DNA of 64,000 nt from Megaleporinus macrocephalus (lineage: Eukaryota > Chordata > Actinopteri > Characiformes > Anostomidae): assembly GCA_021613375.1 (NCBI GenBank), contig CM038702.1, forward strand, positions 23,024,349-23,088,348, given 5' to 3'. The translations under genes and the position numbers were made by a program. The first letter of the stretch is position 1. Every line of letters begins with the position of its first letter. The notes under the pieces are model-generated. The model saw only the letters and a list, made by a program, of their open reading frames with translations, was not told the DNA's origin and searched no databases. Shown one piece after another: positions 59,901 to 64,000 of this stretch.

Positions 59901-62900
59901 TACAGTGCAGGATGGACATTTAACATTAGGGATGATGTTTGAATGCACTGTTTAATAAATAAACAGGATTAATTTAAACTTAATTATATTATTTATTAAA
60001 AATGAATTAATTATATGTTAAGTATAGACAGCTGACAGTTTTATTATAACATTATTGTATATTATATATATTATTATTTTTAAAGTTATTCACATTCAGA
60101 CAAAATTGCAGGCTCCAAGTTTTAGGCCCTCTGAACCAAGTACATGATGGCTTAGACACGCAGTATGCATATTGTTAGTTGATTACAATATCCATTATTA
60201 GCTACATTAGTGTGAAATTTTAGAATTTGTGGTGTACCTTTCCATTATCGTACTGGCATAAACATTAATGGATATAAAGCGCACAAAATGTTTTGCGACC
60301 TTGAAAGACAATATTAGCAGTAATAAACAGCCCTGTGCCATATAGGATCATTTGGTCTAACTGTGGGGGTGTGGCAAAGAAAGTAAAAGAAAGAGCAAGA
60401 AAGAGAGAGAGTGTAAGGTGTGGTACCTCCAGTTGGTGAGATCATGTAGATGAACTTTTTGGCGTCTCGCACACTGTTGGGTGTGACAGGCACCAGCTGG
60501 CCTGGCTGCCAGACCCGTATTTTGTTGGAGAAAGTTACGAAGTTGAACCGATCATTCGAACGCAAGTCCCTTAGAATGGTGAACAGAGCATCTTTAGTCT
60601 GCCAGAGTAAAAAAAAGGAGTGTATAACAAAAGAAAATACTGGAATATCACTAAATCAAGTAAATCATCATCATTATATATCATAACTCACAATTTTAAG
60701 TAAAATGAGGTATTAAGCAAGGCTCCTACACAATGCATTCTCTCTCAGTGATAGGTCTGGTTGGAGGTTGAGGTAAAGCATAATATTTCACTTCAGGAAA
60801 ATTTTAATTGTATTGTCCAATGATACCAAATTATTCATTATTATGCTTCACCTGACCAAACAAATGAACTAGAAAAATAAAAAAGGTCAATTTGATTTCA
60901 GAATCAATTAATCACAGGATCAATTCACATTCTTATTCTTTTTAGATAACCTCTGGAAAGCTTCTAATATTAGTCACTGGCTTTCTATGGTTAATTGTAA
61001 TACATATGTGAGATGACTGGCTCACTTTGTCTGAAGTTTTCTTCTTTAGCTTTGCACTGGAGCAATAAGGCTAATGGAGCTACTGTTGCAAATACGAATG
61101 GAAGCTTACCCCATACTAGTTAGCACTGTGCACACCGCTTGTCCAATTCTTTCAAATCAATTTAAATTGTTAAGTAATCTTAGACTTCCTATAGGTTTCT
61201 GACACTGTATTATATGCTGTTACCTAAAAAACATGGACCAATTTATGATTCAAGAAAGCTTCTACTTGCTACTACTGGTTAGCGACATTAGCTTCATAGC
61301 TTTAAATCTAAATCAACAACATCAGACACAAAAGAAACCAAACATGTATTGACTGAGTTAAAGAGAAAGCTGTGCAAATTTGATTTTTTTGCTAGACTTT
61401 TTCCTTTAAGCAATTATAGTAGGAAAAAGAAACACAGACACACATAGGCTGACTAATACAAATTACATTCCTGAATCACTGCATCAGAAAAAGACAAGCC
61501 ATGACAGACTGCGGGTTCATTTCAAGGTGCTGCTGATGTCCTCATTACTCCATCTCTAAAGCGGCTGTTCAGAGTGAGAGTTTATAATATCACTGTTTGT
61601 GTTACCTGTCTGATTTTGGTTCCAACCATAGAGGCACTGGTGTCGATCACAAACACAACGTTCTTAGGTACAGCAGGTAAGTCTTTGGGGGCAAAATAAT
61701 GCACAAAATGTCCATCCTGAACCTGAAGAAAGAGGAGAAAGAGAAGGACCTTTCAACCAGTTCTCTTCCACTGGATTTGAGGATTTTGGAGTGGTTCTAT
61801 TGGTCTAATCACCATGCAACATTTACAGGATATAAAGCTGTCATGTTCAATTGATATAGAAAAATGAAAATCATCAAAATAAAATAGCAATGTGTGTGTA
61901 TGAGCTCACAGTACTGCAGTACAGCTGTGAATGGAAAAGCATATTGGTGAACTAATTTACATTCAATGATTCTTATTATGTTGTCATTATGTAACAAATC
62001 TGAAGACAGTTTTAAATTATATAATATAAAGCCAGCTTTGTTGCAGGTAATAATGTAAATGATTCATATGATGCTGGTGCTCTATCCCTTCATAAATTTT
62101 ACAGAATTCAGTGGGAAAAATTAAGAACTGATTGTGATTTTCTTGCTTAATTCAGATTTTGTTAAAGTCCTGCTCATTCTGATTCAGTGGATTCACATTT
62201 TTTTTTATATCTGTATTTGACAGCATAAACACACATTTAATGGGAAATTTCAGACTAAAACAGGTTAATACACCTTTTCTTTTTACAATTCTCCAACTGA
62301 AAGTGCAGTATGTGTACTTTTCCATATGAAAACAGTTGCAACGGCTAATAGAAAATAAAGAATAGCCTGTAACCCAGCGTGAACCACTGCACACAGTAAA
62401 TGTCGGGTATGTAAGACTGAGTGGTAGGTCACCGGTCAGGAATTTTTTATTCACTTTAAAAAAAAAATTTAATTTTGACTTGATTAATCATTAAAGAAAA
62501 CCATTTCACTTTCTGAAAATTGAAACTGTTGCAATCTTAATATATAAATATTAGGCTTTTATTTGTCTTAACAACAAATAATACTTAAAAAACAGATGAC
62601 CCAAAGATTTTTTAGGGTAAACTTGCAGACAGTCTTGCAGAAAGAAGAGTCACTATTGTTCTACTCATCACTACAGCTTCAAACAGCTAAAACATGATAA
62701 AGTATTTAATGTGAGACAAAAATTTTTCTCACGCTCTGACATTGTACAAAAGTGTGTGTTCGTACCTGAATATCTCCGATCCCAACTTCTCTGTCGACAT
62801 CGTAGCGAACCACAAAATCTCCCAGCATTCCATTGTTGGCGATTTTGACCTGCTGAACAATGTTGGGGGTGAAGGTGATCTTGCAGAAAGTGTTGTTCTG

Positions 62901-62935
62901 TCTGATCACCGTGGAAACAGGCACTGACGCTTTAC
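48954..62935 (-). CDS. itih5: ITIH5, nine 3' exons (5' end outside window)
   Basis: ITIH5 is a secreted heavy chain of the inter-alpha-trypsin inhibitor family; family members bind hyaluronan and stabilise extracellular matrix. The exons, in transcript order, are 62935-62766, 61722-61606, 60598-60427, 58929-58617, 54888-54260, 53665-53606, 52030-51914, 50922-50545 and 49261-48954. All have GT-AG ends and matching phases, and together give 753 codons plus TAA with no internal stop; human ITIH5 has about 942 residues. In order: end of the VIT domain ([12 protein letters not shown]), VWA domain with MIDAS residues DTSAS (61630-61644), the Thr after SPTGG, and TDG (Asp at 58817-58819), a variable acidic/serine linker, the DPHF heavy-chain motif (52011-52022), and the C-terminal ITI-HC domain ending [15 protein letters not shown]-glycosylation sequons are frequent. 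Exons for the signal peptide and most of the VIT domain lie right of 64000. Confidence 0.96.
49262..50544. other. ITIH5 last intron
   Basis: No further exon is recognised; AT-rich, no repeat class recognised. Confidence 0.8.
50545..50922 (-). CDS. itih5: ITIH5 exon: C-terminal ITI-HC domain
   Basis: This 378-nt exon is phase 1 at both ends. The donor is GCTGTTAG|GTAGGT. The acceptor is GTTTCTTAAG, immediately preceded by a pure (TG)29 tract instead of an ordinary long pyrimidine tract. It encodes [57 protein letters not shown] and HGLL, close to human VTVNGELIGAPAP, YLEITPSRVILDGGDR and [18 protein letters not shown] is a sequon. Confidence 0.96.
50931..50988 (+). repeat. (AC)29 microsatellite next to an ITIH5 splice acceptor
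   Basis: Perfect AC units end 8 bases from the exon edge at 50922. On the transcribed strand this is (TG)29 followed by TTTCTTAAG and the exon. Confidence 0.97.
51520..51775 (+). repeat. Degenerate tandem repeat, about 20-bp unit, in an ITIH5 intron
   Basis: Diverged units such as AGTAAGTACTATGAAATATT and AGTAACTACTATAAATTATC follow one another. Confidence 0.65.
51914..52030 (-). CDS. itih5: ITIH5 exon with DPHF motif
   Basis: This 117-nt exon (acceptor GTGCTTGTAG, donor CAGTCTG|GTAAAC) is phase 1 at both ends. It encodes [42 protein letters not shown] (52011-52022) is the motif at which ITIH1-3 precursors are cut between Asp and Pro so that the heavy chain can be esterified to chondroitin sulfate on bikunin. 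Whether ITIH5 is processed this way is not shown by the sequence. Confidence 0.96.
53606..53665 (-). CDS. itih5: ITIH5 mini-exon, 60 nt
   Basis: A 60-nt exon lies between acceptor TTCCTACAG (AG 53667-53666) and donor ACATCCG|GTAATT (GT 53605-53604), phase 1 at both ends. It encodes [19 protein letters not shown]; the last block aligns with human ISKTS just before VDGDPHF. The lysine-rich stretch is positively charged and low in complexity. The exon was recognised by its splice sites and by the SKTS-DGDPHF junction rather than by length. Confidence 0.9.
54260..54888 (-). CDS. itih5: ITIH5 long exon: post-VWA region and variable linker
   Basis: This 629-nt exon has acceptor TTTCTTTGTAG and donor CACCAA|GTAAGT; it starts in phase 2 and ends in phase 1. 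The first half is well conserved with human ITIH5: [34 protein letters not shown], and [11 protein letters not shown]. The second half, after the LTPLTQM block, is acidic and Ser/Thr/Pro-rich (for example [19 protein letters not shown]) and is probably disordered and fish-specific. Sequons NGS, NHS and NLS are present. Human ITIH5 also has a poorly conserved linker here. Confidence 0.95.
54889..58616. other. ITIH5 intron of 3.7 kb
   Basis: No exon is recognised. It has a candidate MITE near 56620-56720 (GGTTCTGGAGATTTCCCACC) and a reverse copy of the 6.3-kb dispersed repeat at 57570-57680. Open frames at 56.7-57.4 kb match no family I know. Confidence 0.7.
57570..57680 (-). repeat. Reverse copy of the dispersed repeat seen at 6.34-6.44 kb
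   Basis: The plus strand reads GGTTCCATTGACATACACTG and TATTTTGGAGATACTTGTAT then TTCATTGGACAGCGAC, the reverse complement of 6340-6435 with scattered differences. Confidence 0.8.
58617..58929 (-). CDS. itih5: ITIH5 exon: VWA C-terminal half
   Basis: This 313-nt exon (acceptor GCTCCCAG at 58930, donor AAAGG|GTGAGG) starts in phase 1 and ends in phase 2. It begins [10 protein letters not shown] right after SPTGG, supplying the MIDAS threonine, and continues [36 protein letters not shown] and [15 protein letters not shown]. The MIDAS aspartate is in LTDG (Asp codon 58817-58819). The conserved FTIG.GNDVD and LENCG blocks of the ITIH family are present. Confidence 0.96.
59421..59595. mobile_element. 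Fold-back MITE in an ITIH5 intron
   Basis: Arms of about 70 bp (59425-59497 and 59517-59592) are diverged reverse complements: both begin GACAACTGACATAACCC, contain CAATAGGCATCAT and end near CTATAGAG. The spacer is short, so almost the whole 170-bp unit folds into one hairpin. It has the structure of a short non-autonomous DNA transposon; the superfamily is not clear. Confidence 0.85.
60427..60598 (-). CDS. itih5: ITIH5 exon: VWA middle part
   Basis: This 172-nt exon (acceptor CTCTGGCAG, donor ACTGGAG|GTACCA) starts in phase 0 and ends in phase 1. It encodes [43 protein letters not shown] and MISPTG, matching human ITIH5 [19 protein letters not shown] and SPTGG. The glycine at the 3' junction is split G|GC with the next exon. 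Confidence 0.95.
61606..61722 (-). CDS. itih5: ITIH5 exon: start of VWA domain with MIDAS DTSAS
   Basis: This 117-nt exon runs from a TTTCTTCAG acceptor to an AGACAG|GTAACA donor, phase 0 at both ends. It encodes [16 protein letters not shown], then [19 protein letters not shown]. The DxSxS metal-site motif lies at 61630-61644. The human sequence has [10 protein letters not shown] at this place. The first strand of the VWA fold (NVVFVID) is intact, so metal binding should be kept. Confidence 0.96.
62766..62935 (-). CDS. itih5: ITIH5 exon: end of VIT region, before VWA
   Basis: This 170-nt exon (acceptor CCCTCAG at 62936, donor ATTCAG|GTACGA with GT at 62765-62764) begins in phase 1 and ends in phase 0. 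It encodes [16 protein letters not shown], then [18 protein letters not shown] and [16 protein letters not shown]. The block matches human ITIH5 (STVINQNETF, GDFIIRYDVNRE, IGDIQ). NNT is an N-glycosylation sequon, at the same place as NET in human. It is the most upstream ITIH5 exon in the window. Confidence 0.95.
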
Positions 62936-64000
62936 CTGAGGGAAGATCCAGACTGTAGGTTTGTGTGTGAATGTGTGTTTTAGGTTAATATTTTAGCTCC
63001 ACTCTGCTGTATCAGATTGAAACACTTCACAGAGTACAGCAAAATGTGTGTATCTTTTCCAATCTATTACATCACCACTTTTTTTCTTTCAGTTTACTTA
63101 CTGTTATGATGTAATACATTTCATTCATGTGGAAATTATAAACATATGTAAATCAAGTAAATTTAATGTATTAAGTGAGTTTGAAACCAGAAGACAAGAG
63201 AGAGAGAGAGAGAGAGCACATCCTGAAGCTGGTGTATGGGTGTGGACCATCCCTAAGGAAAGGTTTCTGGTATGAGGTTCCACTTGCATTAGAGCATAGC
63301 GTGGCTTTTTGTCAAAACAATATCAGTCAAATGGCTGCTATGCCAAACGAACACATTACGACACATAGTAACATAAAACAGAGGAGGACGCTTCAGACAG
63401 CTGCAGCACTCTGTTCTGCCTCTTGTTGTGGGATACAGATGGATAGAGTGGACATTTTAGGCAGTATATGGGGGCAGTTCTGAAATCCTAGTTTCCAGCC
63501 TCATCTCTATGTACCACCCCTAACGCATATAGTTGATTATCAGCTATATAGTTGGGGGATATATGCACATATACACTGTAGTGGCTTTTATACTATGCTG
63601 TTTTTTGCATGCACACATTTCATTTTCATTCCAAGACCAACTCACAAGTTTCACAGAGCACAATGTGATTTGTCAGGTCCATGATTAATAAACAGTATAG
63701 ACTGTTTTTTGGCAGTTTATGAAGGATACCACCACCGGATATCTCTGTATTTGAGTCTTCTACAGTCAATCATAGATATGCTGATGTGATTAGAGGTAAA
63801 GACAGATACAGATAAACCTATGTGAATTAATAAATACTACTGTATCATGCTACTCAAGCATAGTACTATTACATTTTAACTTACCCTGGGTTAGATTTAC
63901 TAGCATCAGTTTTACATTATTATTATTATTAACTTTGTAAAACATATTATGGCTTCATGTTAATGGCAAAACATTCAAAAATGTTTTTATAGGTTTATAT
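62936..64000. other. ITIH5 intron (open at the right edge)
   Basis: No exon with ITIH5 similarity is seen on the minus strand. It contains a short (GA)n at 63196-63216. The remaining VIT-domain exons must lie further right. Confidence 0.75.

Noticed and set aside
63860..63892. Donor-like CCCAGG|GTAAGT on the minus strand near 63.89 kb as an upstream ITIH5 exon
   Set aside because: The sequence before it is AT-rich, has no acceptor in reach and no VIT-domain similarity.

Overview
The window is vertebrate nuclear DNA, almost certainly from a ray-finned fish. Genes are split into short exons with GT-AG introns, long introns and intergenic DNA are AT-rich and full of microsatellites, and there are fish-type Tc1/mariner, hAT/Tol2-like and L2-type repeat fragments. 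No bacterial-style gene organisation is present. The species cannot be named from the sequence.

Two protein-coding genes are supported, both on the minus strand. (1) The 5' part of SFMBT2 (Scm-like with four MBT domains 2, a Polycomb-group chromatin protein) occupies about 5.5-27.3 kb: a candidate non-coding first exon in a CpG-rich promoter at 27.2-27.3 kb, an N-terminal coding exon at 12.44-12.5 kb, a short coding exon at 8.48-8.58 kb, and the first MBT-repeat exon at 5.56-5.80 kb. Later exons lie beyond the left edge. (2) The 3' part of ITIH5 (inter-alpha-trypsin inhibitor heavy chain 5) occupies 48.95-62.94 kb. Nine exons join in frame to give 753 codons, covering the end of the VIT domain, the VWA domain and the whole C-terminal region. 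Its first exons lie beyond the right edge. The order SFMBT2-ITIH5, both on the same strand, matches human 10p14, so this is a conserved syntenic block.

Layout: 1-5,556 SFMBT2 intron; 5,557-12,592 three SFMBT2 coding exons; 12,593-27,206 first intron, containing a GA/GATA block (22.1-22.75 kb) and a large 12-bp-unit minisatellite (about 23.4-26.4 kb); 26.7-27.45 kb CpG-rich promoter region; 27.5-48.1 kb intergenic DNA with a Tol2-like hAT element with target-site duplication, several Tc1 relics, a possible LTR-element fragment, a degenerate minisatellite and two strong CTCF-like motifs in divergent orientation; 48.1-62.9 kb ITIH5; 62.9-64 kb ITIH5 intron.

The two genes do not form a pathway. 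SFMBT2 acts in the nucleus in gene repression and ITIH5 is a secreted matrix protein. I did not find a new biological system. The observations most worth checking are the SFMBT2 N-terminal exon (too short to stand out as an open reading frame), the divergent CTCF-like pair between the genes, the TG-repeat fused to an ITIH5 splice acceptor, the 60-bp higher-order minisatellite, and several fold-back elements.
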